From Alnus glutinosa (Eukaryota > Streptophyta > Magnoliopsida > Fagales > Betulaceae), in contig NC_084898.1 of the NCBI RefSeq assembly GCF_958979055.1, positions 4,563,001 through 4,627,000 of the forward strand: a stretch of DNA of 64,000 nucleotides, written 5' to 3'. The notes beneath the pieces are model-generated. The model saw only the letters and a list, made by a program, of their open reading frames with translations. It was not told the origin of the DNA and ran no database searches. The stretch's first letter is position 1, and the number at the start of each line of letters is the position of its first letter. Below are positions 21,304 through 33,953 of the stretch, in pieces. Both the position numbers and the translations under genes were made by a program.

Positions 21304-22036
21304 TGTTAATATAGTTTTAGGTATGACGTGAACACAGCACGTTCTTCAAGCTCCTCAAGATCTCTACAAAATAACAAATACTAAGAGACCCTTTCAAGGG
21401 TCTCACTCCGATGCTTAAGTTAGTTTCTGTTAGGGAAAGAGTCTACTTCATTCTCCAAAATTTAGTCTGAGTTTATACCTGGGGTTGCGGACTATTTATA
21501 GACTGTGTAATGAACACCCTTACTGCTAGGGTTTCATATTCTTTGGCTTGGGAGCATCATCTGAGGCTGACTCAGACTTGGGCTCCCTCCTATAATCTCG
21601 AGATTCCTCCTTTATTATCCTCCAAGTGAGACATTTTCCTGAATATTCGGGATTGATCTTCAATCTCGAATTTTCAGGTGCTAGGCACAATTTTGAGAGA
21701 TAATAACCATAACGTCTATCTTCAAATCGTGGGGATCTAATCCGGATTTCTTGGGATGCGATCAATAGTTGGGTTCCCGGGACAGGCTTGTCCCGGGCCT
21801 TTGCTAGCTAAATTGAATCTTGGTCTTGGGAGGTCTACATTCCTGAGAGCCAATCTGACTATACATCTTGTCTCGTATGCTCGAGAATAATTGTCTGGTG
21901 TTTATTTTTCGGGATTGGACTACCCCGAGAGTCCTGCTATCTTGGCTGCTTAATATCCACCTCTCGGGATGGAACTTTTTCGAGAGTTATGTTGTCTCTT
22001 CTTCTTAGGCCATCATGAATGGAATTATTCCATACA
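21304..22036 (-). repeat. LTR (5' LTR in element orientation)
   Basis: Partner of 18131-18863, adjoining the primer-binding site at 21282-21300. Ends tgttaata and ccataca; the terminal CCCAACA of the other LTR has mutated to CCATACA. Confidence 0.85.
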
Positions 22037-22646
22037 TTATGTCTCAATGTGATGAAGCTCTTCCTCAATCTATGATAGTTTTTTTTTTTTTTTTTTTTTT
22101 TGGAAGTACTTCATCAAAAATTACAATAATGAAAAACATAGAGCTGGACAACCAAATAAAGAATCTTGAATTAACCACAACAGTGAAGGTAAGCAAAAAG
22201 GAATGCAACAAGTAAATGATGTGGCTCTATATATCTTTTGCACGAAGACCAAGAAAAAGATGTCTCCTCTTAACCCATATTTTAAAAAACCTTTTTTCAA
22301 ATATCAGTTATCCCTATAGGTTTTAGATGTGGTTCTCGTCATTAACACTCTTCAAAACAAACTACAAAACTTTTTTAAATGAAGGTTGACGTGCTGGCGG
22401 CAGCCACGATTGTATAGACTAGCAATTTTATTTTACTTTTTTCTACTTGTATTTTTTGAAAACAAAACTTAGGTTTTTGTATTTCGAAACACTCTTGAAA
22501 ACTTTACCTAATGAATTTTATCTTATCAACCATACATGTAACACATTTTTTTAAAATGTGGCTCTTACTAAATTAATTTTTATATTTTATATTTTTCAAA
22601 GTTCTTTTTCAAAACTCGAAATTCAAAGCACTTGTTAGAACTTTAC
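22037..22646. other. Right flank of copy A, no gene
   Basis: Non-coding sequence downstream of the GPX8 3' end, interrupted from it by the LTR element. Matches 31105-31713 of copy B. A poly(T) run lies at 22079-22101. Small ORFs lack motifs. Confidence 0.7.
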
Positions 22647-23099
22647 CAAGCTCAAGCCCTATTGGAAAAATATAAAACCCTTTTGTAATAAAATAAATCT
22701 GCTCCTTCCCAGATTTTATTAAGTTTCTAAAATGCCTTTACTAAAACTAGAAAATGAAAATTATAAATCTTAGGATAATAGATAACTAATCAAGTTTCTT
22801 CATCCTCCTTGTGGCTCCTGCATCACACACATCTCTTGAAGTCCTTCCTGTGACAAAAAGTGGCCAGAGTAAAACATTTCTCAGATGAGCTCTTATCAAA
22901 CTTAGTTGATGAAAATACCATGCCTTCAATTAAAAACTTAGAGCACCAACACATATCTAATTATTTATAGCCCTTGGAAATAGGCAACATAAATCTACAA
23001 AAGCCTTGTACTATAGCAACAATGAGAACATTCAGACTGTGCTTTCCAGTAGATGCAAAGAGTTACACAAACAAGAACTTATAAGATGCATTCCAGAAA

Positions 23100-23345
23100 T
23101 TTCGAAAGAGATAAAAACCAAAGTGTCTTATTAAAAAAAAAAAAAAAACTCGCATCGCATACACGACATATGGGGAACGTGGCTACCCCCTAGGTATTTT
23201 CTCGGCTATAGGGAAACTTTTCCAACAAGATCGAAATTTATTATCTTTGACAAGAATGGACGGTTACAAGCCTAACAGAGGCGCAAAAGAATATTTGCAT
23301 AATTTTGATTCATTGTACTATCAGAGCAGCATATGCCCGAAACGC
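23100..23345 (-). pseudogene. SNF2 pseudogene block a, copy B
   Basis: Counterpart of 9720-9894 carried along by the duplication. Reading the minus strand, NQNYANILL and PFLSK can be recognised, but the frame is broken and about 30 bp of extra sequence is present. Further decayed than the copy-A block. Confidence 0.65.
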
Positions 23346-24175
23346 GCAAACTCATAATTTCCAGTTGCATGAAAATTCAGCATTGAGCATCTTATAAATC
23401 GGAATTCGGATTTTGTGAAATCTTAAAAAGAAGAATCTCATATAAAGTTGAAGGTACTTTATAGAATTGTATTGGTGTATATGTTGTCATAAAAAGAACA
23501 AAAACATGCATATGGAGTGAATTAACACAAAGCAGCAAGTATTGGGAGACACCTCTAGGTTACACAACAAATAGGAAAACACAGAGACAGAGGTAGGTCC
23601 CAAAAAGCAAGCAAAAAGAGATACTCAAATGGTCAGGGATCATATTAAGGCATATCCACTACAGTGGATTTATACATTTCAGGAAAGAAATACTTGCCCC
23701 CCAACAATCCCAGCCCCCCAAAATATGAGAGAAAGCATTCACCTTTGAATGACGCAGCATTATAGCCCTCAAAAAACTGCTTCAAGCTTCTTGTACGGTT
23801 GTACCCAAGTGGTGAATCTGTGTGCAGCAAGGTGTAGACACTCACATCTTAAGTTGGAATCCCACTCACCTCAAATATCTGTATCAGTTCTTCCTGTTGG
23901 GTTCTTGTATTTTAAGTTTACCCAGTAGCCTTTTTTTTAAATAGAAGTATAGTAAGTTTGTTTGAGAAAAAGAAAAATACCCAGCAAGATCAAGAACAAA
24001 AATAAATAGCACTAATAAAATAGAAAAAATCTGTTCTTTCTCTTTTCTCTCGTATCTCAAGTGGCTAGAGCATGCTGCAACTTTCGAGCCAAAGAAGGTG
24101 GTGCTTGTTTGAAACACCGATTCAAAAAGCAATTGATGACTTGTTCTTCCTTAAACATGTCTTTAGAGACCGAAA

Positions 24176-24212
<37 letters not shown>

Positions 24213-24256
24213 AGAGGTTGATCCAAAACTAGCAAGTAAAAAGAGAATCAACTTTG

Positions 24257-24800
24257 TTTGTTAAATCTCCTTTTTTCTTTTTTTTCTTTTTCTTTTTTTC
24301 TTTTCAAAACAAAAATATTAATAAGCAATCCAAAACATAAAATACTTACATTTATGTCATATCAAAACATTTTTTTCAAACAAAAACTAAAAAACACCCT
24401 CGAAAAACCATTTTCCCTATAATAACATCCAAAATATAAAAGAAAGCATTCAGCTTTGTTAAATCTCCCTCTTTTTTTCAAAGCAAAAACATTAACAAAC
24501 AATCTAAAATACCGACACTCGCATTTATGTAATATTAAAATATTTATTCAAACAAAACAAAAGAACACCCTTCAAAACCATTATTCCCGCGATAACACCC
24601 AAAAAATAAGAGAAAGCATTCACCTTTGTTTGTTAAATCTTCTTTCTTCATTCTTTTCAAAACAAAAACATTAACAAACAATTTATAGCATAAAACACTC
24701 ACTTTTATCTCTCTGCAAAATTCTTCTTCAAAAAAAAACCCCAAAGAACACCCTTCAAAAACCATTATTCCCCTTGATAACACCCAAAATATATGACAAA
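24257..24800. repeat. Three degenerate tandem units of about 170-200 bp (copy B)
   Basis: Counterpart of the array at 11991-12720, one unit shorter. No coding capacity; the blocks are alternating A- and T-rich with a conserved aacacccttcaaaa(c) core. Confidence 0.75.
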
Positions 24801-24992
24801 GCATTAACCTTTTATAGCTCTCAAAACTGCTTGAAATTTCTGGATATTGATACTTTTATTGGCTCCAAGCGCTCACGCTCTGGCCGCTAATTGAGATGCA
24901 AGAGTAAGAGAAAATTGTGACAAATTTTTTTTTCAAATCGGGTTATTCATTTATTAAAATAAAAATATAAAATCAGTCCTTTTAATGTAGGG

Positions 24993-25511
24993 ATAATTAC
25001 ATAACTGGTCTTTAGGGTTGGCCTAAATTACGAATCATTTCTTGTGGTACAAAAAGTCCATAGAGGGTCATTATGATAAACTATAATTACAAATTACTCC
25101 CTAAACGAGAGACGGTACCAATTTTTAGAGTCTGGGGGGTCAAAACTAAAAAAAAAAAAAAAAAAAAAAAAAAGACTCCTTTTTTTTTTTGCCGGGCGGG
25201 GGGGAAAGCTTGGGGCTTGGGAGGGTTATGGACACCTCAAGCCTTCACCTAACTACGCCCCTGCTTGAATCTGCTTTCTGTCTACAAAGTTAACAGAATC
25301 CATCAGTTTGCCACGTTATATAAATAATAAGACAACCTTTAAATATTATGTGTATTGTAATCCACTAACAAACTTTGTTAACTTGGTGAACAAAAAACGG
25401 GTTCAGATAGTTATTTGTAATTATAGTTTACCACAAAGACCATCCATGAACTTTTTGTACCACATGGAGTACGTAATTTACGCCAAACCTATGGACTAGT
25501 GATGCAATTAT
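24993..25511. mobile_element. Foldback MITE (copy B), interrupted
   Basis: Same element as 12977-13332, but an A-run, a T-run and a GC-rich stretch ending aactacgcccctgc occupy about 25115-25265. That insert looks like a fragment of another transposon end. Terminal blocks ataattacat and gatgcaattat are retained. Confidence 0.65.
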
Positions 25512-25947
25512 ATGAGATCACACTTTATTAAATGAGATCACATGATTTTTTCATGTATTTTTAAAAATAATGCTAGAAATCATACTTTTCTCTCAAGCCA
25601 ATGTGGTAGTGTCAATTAATGCTTGAATCAACAATGTTTTAAGAAAAGAAAAAAAAAAGGATTGTGCGTTACTGCCATATTAGCAAAGTGGTATATCAGT
25701 GAAGAGAAATGCTATTTCTCTAACTCTTGTCAAACTCCAACAATTTTTTTCTAAATAAATCATTTGATATGTAGAAAAACAGATCCTATGATTAATTTGA
25801 AAAAAATTTGAATGAGAGTTAGACAGGAATTGGAGAAGTAGCATGTCTCATTAGTGAAATATTATAACCTTGGCTTGTATGAAAAAGATAATTTATGTTT
25901 ATTTAATTAGAAAATAGCTTGTGTTAACTTACACTATTAATTAATGC

Positions 25948-26116
25948 TCTTTAATAGATTGTTATATGATTGCTGTACAACTGGAATGACATGACAATAA
26001 AAATTAGTTCTTAATTTTTTTTTTCACATATGCTGATCCAATGATTGATTTTCACTATCACATCATTAAGTTGTATGACAAAGTTATATGACAGTCTATT
26101 AAATAATATTACTCTA
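25948..26116. mobile_element. MITE in the GPX8 copy B promoter
   Basis: Left end taatgctctttaatagattg and right end gtctattaaataatattact are imperfect inverted copies about 169 bp apart. Same family as 6350-6512. It belongs to the 540-bp promoter stretch missing from copy A. Confidence 0.55.
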
Positions 26117-26556
26117 CACTTTTTAATGAACAAAATTTTTCTCTACAAATAAGTCTATTAATCTAACATACGTCATACTTTTAATAAAATGAATTGAAAG
26201 AATTTCCTTTGCATATTGTTGGAAAGAAAACTTTATCATTTTATAATTACATTAAACATAAAAAAATAAATGTACAAAATATATTTTTATAAAAAAAATA
26301 TTACTTTATATTCTCTTGTCAATCCACGTTAGCAGAAAAGAATAGAAGAAAACAGAGAATATCAAGTATCTCTTTCTTAACACCTCTCCGACCCATAGAA
26401 AAAGTTGGAAAACAAGATTATCGTTTTGGGCTTTTGGCAACGGTCTGTTTCACTAAACGGCACAAACTAGTATCACTTTTACAGGGGTCATCGGGAAACG
26501 ACATCGGGTGGTCGTTTTGTGTTTGGGATTTGGGAAAACAAAGGGAAAGAGATTCT

Positions 26557-26564
26557 ACACGTGT
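26557..26564 (+). promoter_or_regulatory. ACACGTGT element upstream of GPX8 copy B
   Basis: Octamer identical to that of copy A (13829-13836), 39 bp before the upstream ATG at 26603. It may lie in the 5' UTR. Function inferred. Confidence 0.35.
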
Positions 26565-26602
26565 AAGAAGAGTAGCGCTTGAAAAAAGAGTCAAAAAGCA
26601 AT

Positions 26603-29600
26603 ATGCTTCATCTTTCACTGCTGTCTCAAACTGTTGCTGTCACTGTGTTGCTCTTTTCATTTGTGCTGTTCTTCTTCAGACCAGATTATAGGATGGCAAG
26701 CCAACCCACAAAGGAGCAGCCACAATCAATCTATGACTTCACTGTCAAGGTTAGTCTCTTGGTTCAACATGTTGGGCTTTGATGATAAGTTGACTTTAAC
26801 AGATGTTGCTTTATCATTTTAGCTGGGGTTTCTGGAAAATATAAGTACATTTTTTACATGGTCATGCCTTTTCCAGTGTTGGGTTTCTTAGGGATCATAG
26901 AGTTTACAGTAGTTGATTAATCGAGTACAAAGTGCTGAACTAGTGTTGCATCTTTTAGACCAAATAGTAACATGGGTCCCTTTATCCTTTTAAAGATCGA
27001 CTGGTCTCTGTCTCTCTGAAGTATTATAGAAGTGTTAAATATGCTCTCTTTTTTGTGAAAACTACCAACCCATATAAGAATTTTGGATGTTGAATGTTTT
27101 GTTTATTTATCATGTTTATGAGAAGCTTCCATTGGTTTGGTGCTTTGATTGGTTACAAAGGAAAAGCATAATGAGCAAAGAATAAAGAGGATGGGAGTGT
27201 AGACTGTAAAAATTAATTTAAGGGGCACATATTTGACAGTCAGGACTGTATAACAAAATCGGTTGGGTTTTTAGGGTTGTATGATTTCTCAAAGGAAGCC
27301 TTGTGTTACCTTCTAAATACTAAATAGTAAATTAGAAAGTGAGTGTGTCAGTGAATAACCATCTGGTTTCATCTAAAATTTAACAATATTTGGCACTTGA
27401 GGTTCATTTACAGCGCCTAAATACCTCGAGTTGGAGCAATGTATTAAAGTGAATACTATTTTGCACTCAAGAGAAACTGGGAGTCCCGGACTACCAAGCA
27501 AGTCCGGGAGTCCCGGGTAGACTATCTTGCACTCTAGACATGTTAGAGAAACTGGGAGTCCCGGAACATGCTGCTTCAGCTACAGACTCCATGCCTAGTT
27601 AAATCACACGAAATTGCAAGTCTTTCACCATTCTTTGTACCTTCTACTTTCCATCTGATTACTTGTTTTTCTGTATTACCTTCTCTGTAACTAGCTCTTA
27701 GTTTACTTTTATTTTATCTCTTGTAACCAGTACATACTTCAATATATATAGAATAGAGGACCGGATGATCCACACAATTTTCACCAAAGTATTTCTCTAT
27801 TTCACTTTACAATGTCTATGGGAAATTCTTTGAGAAGCTTTTTTATTTGATAATAAGTTTGTTGGAACTACTTATGTGCTTTGGATTGCATAGAATATGT
27901 TCAAGAGACAGGCGTAACCGAGGGCTTGAAGATATGACTCTTAAGAAAACATGAGAGACAAAGTGAGGGCTAAAGTAGTTACCTTTTCCTCAATTATTCA
28001 CATGAAGTTTATTTACAACGCTTAAATCCCTTAAGTTGGAGCAATGTCTATGGGAAATTCTTTGAGAAGCTTTTGCAGTTGATAATAACTTCATTAGAGC
28101 TAGTTATGTGCTTTGGATTGCATGGAATATGTACAAGAGACAAGGGCAACTGGGGGCTTGAAGATATGACTCTTTAAGAAAATAAGAGACAGAAAATTTT
28201 AGTTACTTCTGCTCAATTATAGAGAATGGTAATTACATTATTTCCATTTTTGTGTCTTAGGAGCATGCCTCTAACTGCCACTTTAGGGTAAATTATATAC
28301 ATAATATATGCACTTGGTGTAGGCCCACGCTAGATGCCACACTCCTAAGATGGAATTTGCTTGCCCTCTCCTAATTGGTCAAAAAAGAAAAGTGTTGAGA
28401 AACGATTCCTTTTAGTTATTTCATGAGATTATTATTTGTATGCTAATGCTTCCTTTAACTTGCAGGATGCTAAGGGAAATGATGTAGATCTTAGCACTTA
28501 CAAGGGAAAGGTCCTACTGATTGTAAATGTTGCTTCCAAATGGTATTCTTCATCTGGTTTATTTTTCTTTTTCTTTTCTTCTTTTTCTTCTTCTTCTTCT
28601 TCCTTCCTTTTTTTTGTTTTTTGGCCTTTTGAATTCTTATGAACCTAAGCCTAATATAACATAGATACAGTTAAATTTAGTTGATTTGTACCTCATCTTT
28701 TTCCTTATAATTTTTCCTTCATATGCGGAGTATCCTTGGCATCTCTTTCTTCATTGTCACTTGTTTGTTCTTGCAGTGGCATGACCAACTCAAATTACAT
28801 AGAGTTGAATCAGCTATATGAAAAGTACAAAGATCAAGGTTTGCACTTTGAAACTTTGCATAATTGCATTGTGGTTTCGTGTGTGTCATTACAACAACCA
28901 CTACATTTATAAAATAGTTGAAAAACAAAAAGAGATATTCTTGGGCTGAATTTCAATAACGCTGTTTATTTTAAGTGTGGATCCAATTTCCTTATCTCTT
29001 CCTCGTTTTCTATGAACAAATGCCCGTGCACATGTATATATGAAGCTTGTGTCTCTTCATTTTGTTTATTAATTTTATGATTTTGTGACTTAAGCCAATC
29101 TGCAGCATGTACCCTTGGTGTGTACGGCATTTATCTTTTCTTATCATTCAATCATTATGACTAGTTTGAGAGCTCATGTTGACATTTTAATATTTTCTTT
29201 ATATTTTCTGTATAATGTCTTGGGGGCTTGATGCAGGCTTGGAGATACTGGCATTTCCATGCAATCAGTTTGGTGAGGAGGAACCGGGGAGTAATGAGCA
29301 GATTACAGAGTATGTCTGCACTCGCTTCAAATCAGAATTTCCTATCTTTGACAAGGTAAATCTGAGAATAGTAGTATTATGTTGCATTTACTCTCTCACA
29401 GCTGCCTCTGAATTACACTTCTTGGGACACTACGTGAAAAAAAAAAAAAAAAAATCATTCTCCTTTTGCCATTGATGGTGAAGAAAAATAGACTGGTTTT
29501 GTCGTGCCTGAGGTTTGATGGTGAGTTCTTGGCATTTTATGATTACTGTCATGGTTATTAATGTTTGCTCACTGGACAAAGTAGCCTAAAAGAGAGACAT

Positions 29601-30978
29601 CTTAAATAAACTGCACCAAAAATTGATCTTGGGTCTCATAGTGCAAACTGCCCTGCTTTGCAAAAAGTTCTGACTGTGAATAGTAGTATTTTTAAACTCT
29701 TGACTGTAAAATTCAAAATTGGTTGGAACCATTCCTGTGGTTAACTGGACAGGTAGATAATGCCTATTTACTTGTCGGTTCATCATTTTTACCGGTTCCT
29801 CACTCGTGAAAAAGAAATATATACATATTGGAGAGTGATCTCATTTAACATCCTTAAACAACTATGAGGGCCAAACTACAATAACCAGTGGTGGCCACCT
29901 GCCCCCTATTCCAATCAAATGATGGTTGGCTACTATGTCTTCCGTATCCCAATGAAAGAGACAATTTATTTGCATCCAAATGGGAAATTTGTCAAAAATA
30001 AGTTCTCCTCTCTATTATAAAGAACAACAAAACAAAACAAAAGCTATGCATACACAGCGCATTTGTGTGCGTGCACACTTGTTTGAGCCCAAAGCTACAT
30101 GAATTGCATATACCATAAGCTAAATCTAAATTGTACTAGTAGTATATCATTATGGTAAATGGCATCTTAATATTTTCTTTCTTTGTGTTAACGACTGTAT
30201 GATTATTTGAACCGTAATACGTTTGAAACAATTTACATGATTTTCTGATCTTTCCTTGCTATCCCTGTAAGGTTTGCAACCTTGTAGTTATTGTGACCTG
30301 TGTGAGATATGGTGCTCTGTTGCTTGTTTTAGATTGAAGTGAATGGTGAGAATGCTGCTCCAGTGTATAAGTTTTTGAAGTTAGGCAAATGGGGAATATT
30401 CGGGGATGATATCCAATGGAACTTTGCCAAGTTTCTGGTTGACAAGGATGGGCAAATTGTTGATCGTTATTATCCCACAACTTCTCCTCTTAGCCTTGAG
30501 GTGAAAGCCAGTTTTGCAGTTTTATGTTTGTTTGATTTTCTTAGGGTCCATTTGGATTTTCTGTTTCAAAATATACAATTTGAAAACGGGTTTCGCAAAA
30601 TCATGATTTAGACCTTTAAAATCATGTTACTCTTATCAAAAAAATCATGATTTAGACCTTTAAAATCGTTGTTTAGCTTTTAAAATCAATCAATCGTATA
30701 ATTTAAAAATACAATTTTTTTTAACATTTTCAAACTGCAAATTTTTTTAAAAAAAGGCACTCAAATGGTACAGTTCTCGCTATTTTGTTTAAAATCACAC
30801 TTTGGCCTGCAAAATTGTAGGGCCAAACGGGCTCTCGTAGTTCAATTGGCTTGTGCTCGCTAATAGTTGCTTTACAGCAAGAGATCATCTTTTCTTTTAT
30901 CAAAGTGATTGATTCTTTTTGGCTTTGGCATTACTGCAGCGTGACATCAAGGAGCTGTTGGGAGTAAAGGAATGCTAA
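26603..30978 (+). CDS. GPX8: Glutathione peroxidase GPX8-like, copy B (203 aa, membrane-leader form)
   Basis: Six exons: 26603-26749, 28466-28542, 28777-28838, 29237-29355, 30333-30500, 30940-30978, all GT-AG, giving 203 aa. Starting at the first ATG adds a 30-residue leader whose [15 protein letters not shown] core is a signal-anchor or secretory leader. The second in-frame ATG (26693) gives the MASQ form matching copy A and Arabidopsis GPX8. Catalytic residues are C75 (ASKCGMTNSNY), Q106 (FPCNQFG), C123 (resolving) and W164-N165 (IQWNFAKF). Substrate and role are as for copy A: thioredoxin-dependent peroxide reduction. Leaky scanning or alternative start use could give membrane and soluble forms; this is inference. 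Copy A has an E-P where this one has E-Q-P, and N for the second D of FGDD. Intron 1 carries the 368-bp LTR-like insertion. Confidence 0.92.
27442..27809. mobile_element. 368-bp solo-LTR-like insertion in GPX8 copy B intron 1
   Basis: Copy A reads ttggagcaatgtctatggg without interruption. Copy B has caatg, 368 bp, then caatg again (27437-27441 and 27810-27814), so the insertion with its 5-bp target duplication is directly visible. It starts tattaaagtga, ends tttcacttta, contains agagaaactgggagtcccgg twice and has an LTR-like 3' region. No ORF. A solo LTR is the best guess; a small TRIM-like element is possible. Confidence 0.8.
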
Positions 30979-31713
30979 GGCCTTGGGCATGGGGGAATGG
31001 GGGCATGGGAAGGGACATCCTAAATTTGAAGCTTTTGATAAGAGCCTGCCTTTTGTGTGTGTGCTGTACTGGCTTGTAAAGTTTGTTGGAGAATATTTTG
31101 TCTGAATGTGATGTAGCTCTTCCTCCATCTATAATTAGTTTTATATATATATATATATATATGAAGTACTTGAACAAAAATTTCAACAATGAAAAACATA
31201 GGGCTGGATAATCAAACAAAGAATCCTGAATTAACCACAACAGTGAAAAGGTAAACAAAAATTAAAGAGAATATAACAAATAAATGATGCGGTTCTATAT
31301 ATCTTTAGCACGAATACCAAGAAAAAGATGCCTCCTCTTAACCCATATTTTAAGTAACTTTCTGCCAAATATTTTTTTATCCATATAGGGTTTTAGATGT
31401 GGTTCTCATCACTAACACACTCTTTAAAACAAATTACAGAATTTTTTTAAACGAACGTTGATGTGCTGGCGGCAGCCGTGATCGTGTAGACTAACAGTTT
31501 TTTTGTTCCTCGAATGTTTTGAATACAAAACTTAGGTATTTTGTATTTAAGAAACTCTTGAAAACTTTACCCAATGAATTTTATTTTATCAAACCATACA
31601 TATAACACATTTTTTAAAAAATGTGGCTCTTACCAAATTAATTTTTAAATTTTATATTTTTCAAAGTTCTTTTTAAAACTCAAAATTCAAAGCACTTGTT
31701 AGAACTTTACCAA

Positions 31714-33700
31714 ATCAACCCCTATTGTTCCCCTTAACGATCAGAGCTTCACATCAGCTTCTTTGTTGCTTTGCTTTTCCTTTTCTTGTGGGTTAACTTT
31801 AGTCTCCTTTAGTTTATGTGTCCAACTTTTTGCTGTGGAGACAAAATAAATTGTGGTCCCTCAAGCTTCAACAGTCTGGGCACCCTATTGTAGGACTTTG
31901 GAAAGGATCTCGTCGTCATCGGAATCATATTGGGTATTTACGGTGCTTCTGCAATCTCCATATTCAATGGTTACCGTTACACAAGACTTCTCAAGCAGGC
32001 TCATTTTGGTCTGCATCAGAAACCGCCTTGTGCAGCGCCTTTCTTGACTTTCAACCCAAAAAACACTGGACCGAGTCAAATTTTGACTCATTTTTAGTTA
32101 TTTAATCATATTTTATCCAAGTACTGTATTTACTTTGGGTCTTATTGTTGGGGGGCTCACTCCATATGTGTGTTCTTTTTTTTTTTTTTTAATCTTCATC
32201 TTTGTTGTCTATAATTTTATGAATTTAAATTTAAATCTCGTATAAAAATGGTAGGGTCTGGAGTTTCCACTAAAACTCTGTTATATCTCATATTTAAAGT
32301 AAATATTTCACATGTTAAGTCTAATTTATTGAGAAAAAAAATTAGACTCACTCTTGATATGGAGTATTATATTAATTAAATAATGGCATTTATATTTTTT
32401 TATTAATTTAATCTTTTAGAATAAGCAGTGAATAATTCAATCTTCTTTGTCATATACTTTGTAATGCGATCATGCTCCTTCTCATGGACAGAACCACCCC
32501 AAGTTCCAATTGGTTTCTTTAAGTTTTTTTAAAAAAATTTATACAAGTTTTTCAAAATTAACTTTTTACCTCTCAAATTTATTTATTTATTTATTTTTTA
32601 ATTTTGTCCCCCAAATCGAAAAATTCTAATTACGCCCCTTCTCTCTCCTTAGATTTTTATTTAATTTTTTAAAATCGCGACTCTATTTTTAGGTGACCTA
32701 GAAAAATGAGCAATATGGTATTTATAAAATTTCATATTGGAACTTTATAGTCCTTGGATATTGGAGCCTTCATCAAAGAACCAATAAATTAGAGAGTAAT
32801 TTAAATGGGATCACATTTTGCAAATTTACAATTAGAAAGTGCAAACTTCAACAAGTAATGATAGGCGGGGGCCATAAAATTTGGGGGAAGCTATGAAATG
32901 AAGAAAATGGCAAAATGGATATAAATATCCGAGTTGTTTTCAAATTTCGAAATTTTGATTTTAATTTTTTCTTTTTTTGAAAAAAAAAAAAAAAATACTC
33001 TAAAACTAAAATGGCCCTTTCCACGTAGGAAAGGGTCGGGAAGATGACCCTTGCCTATCATTACTCTCCAAATAATCAGGGGATGTGAATCCAAATTGGC
33101 TATACATTAACTCCAAAAACGTCTAAAATAACTCAATTTGATGAGTTTTTAACTTATCAGTATTTTTTTTTTTACGAAAAATCTGAATATTTCATTGATC
33201 AAAGATTACGAGCATAAAACTATACAAAATCATAACCACATTCTATGAAGTTAAAAAGTTATGGATATAAATAAAATTCTTAAAATAAGGTGCTATTTAT
33301 GATAGAATGAGGATGAAATATTTCAAAATTAAAACAACCATGACGAATTGGAGAATGTTCATCATGATTCTCATTTCGCTATTAACCAACACATGATCGG
33401 AAGTGACAAAATTTTCCTCCTCCAAACTCAATAATTTCTTCTAACCTACTTTACCAAACTGACATCTGTCCAAAATGATAAAGCGTATAATTCTCACCTA
33501 CATTTTTTTTAAAATGTAGATAAAAATCATATACTCTTAAGGACAAATGTCAAAGTAAGTTGACCAAGTTTGATCAATAATCTGTAGTCCATCAGAGAAG
33601 TACAGAACAACAATATTAAAATCATGAGTTCTCTTTGAAATAAGAACTTGTCCAAAAGTACCTTAAATGTTTTCTTTTGTTTTCCTTAAAAAAAAAAAAA
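31714..33700. other. Intergenic DNA right of the duplication, no gene supported
   Basis: AT-rich with poly(T)/poly(A) runs near 32176, 32980 and 33165. ORFs near 31818-32105 on both strands show no recognised motif and no splice-supported extension. Possibly contains decayed transposon DNA. Confidence 0.5.
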
Positions 33701-33953
33701 AAAAAAATATCCATTTTTAAAACTGAATTTGATCATGATCCTAGGAAAATTTAACAACACTTGTCCAAATATCATCTATTTTTCAGTAAGATTGCTTCCT
33801 GATAATCTCCAAAATGATGGCTTTGTTACAGAACATGTTAGCACAAACCCTTCAACCTACTGCAGACGGGCAAGCAACAATTCTCTCAGACTCGGTTCAT
33901 GTACAACAACACATTTATATACAAAATTGGCATGTGTCTGTTGCAGCAAATAT

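Larger units (their letters stand above)
18131..22036 (-). mobile_element. Ty3-type LTR retrotransposon, gag only (TR-GAG-like)
   Basis: LTRs at 18131-18863 and 21304-22036 read tgttaata...aca, with flanks ttata and ttatg (4 of 5 TSD bases match). The element lies on the minus strand: next to the right LTR is TGGCGTCGTCTGTTGGGAA (21300-21282), a typical plant Ty3 primer site, and next to the left LTR is a purine-rich tract. Between them only gag is found: LLSSTDSPFTSR...EKVKVPQ (20859-20656), NETLKEFVTRFYREK (20444-20229), and a knuckle-like CDFHGQRGHYTEGC near 19990-19930. No protease, RT or integrase was seen, and about 6 tandem 61-bp repeats fill the 3' part. Copy B has the empty site (near 31096), so this is absent there. 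It is probably non-autonomous. Confidence 0.88.
9200..22646. repeat. Tandem segmental duplication, copy A
   Basis: Sequence from caagctcaagccctattgg at 9200 through cacttgttagaactttac at 22646 is repeated in copy B at 22647-31713. It includes the whole GPX8 gene, its flanks and SNF2 pseudogene block a. The junctions share caa, a 3-bp microhomology. Copy A is longer mainly because of the LTR retrotransposon at 18131-22036. It also has a segment near 10070-10915 and another near 11458-11770 that copy B lacks. Confidence 0.92.
22647..31713. repeat. Tandem segmental duplication, copy B
   Basis: Collinear with copy A, ending at cacttgttagaactttaccaa just before unrelated sequence atcaacccctattg. 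Copy B has its own insertions: a (GA)n run at 24181-24209, about 150 bp of TE debris near 25110-25270, about 540 bp of promoter sequence at 25950-26495 absent from A, and the 368-bp element at 27442-27809. Exons and introns are closely similar to copy A. Confidence 0.92.

Noticed and set aside
31818..32105. ORFs of 64-95 aa on both strands right of the duplication
   Set aside because: No recognisable domain, no splice-supported extension, and compositional bias like the surrounding intergenic DNA.
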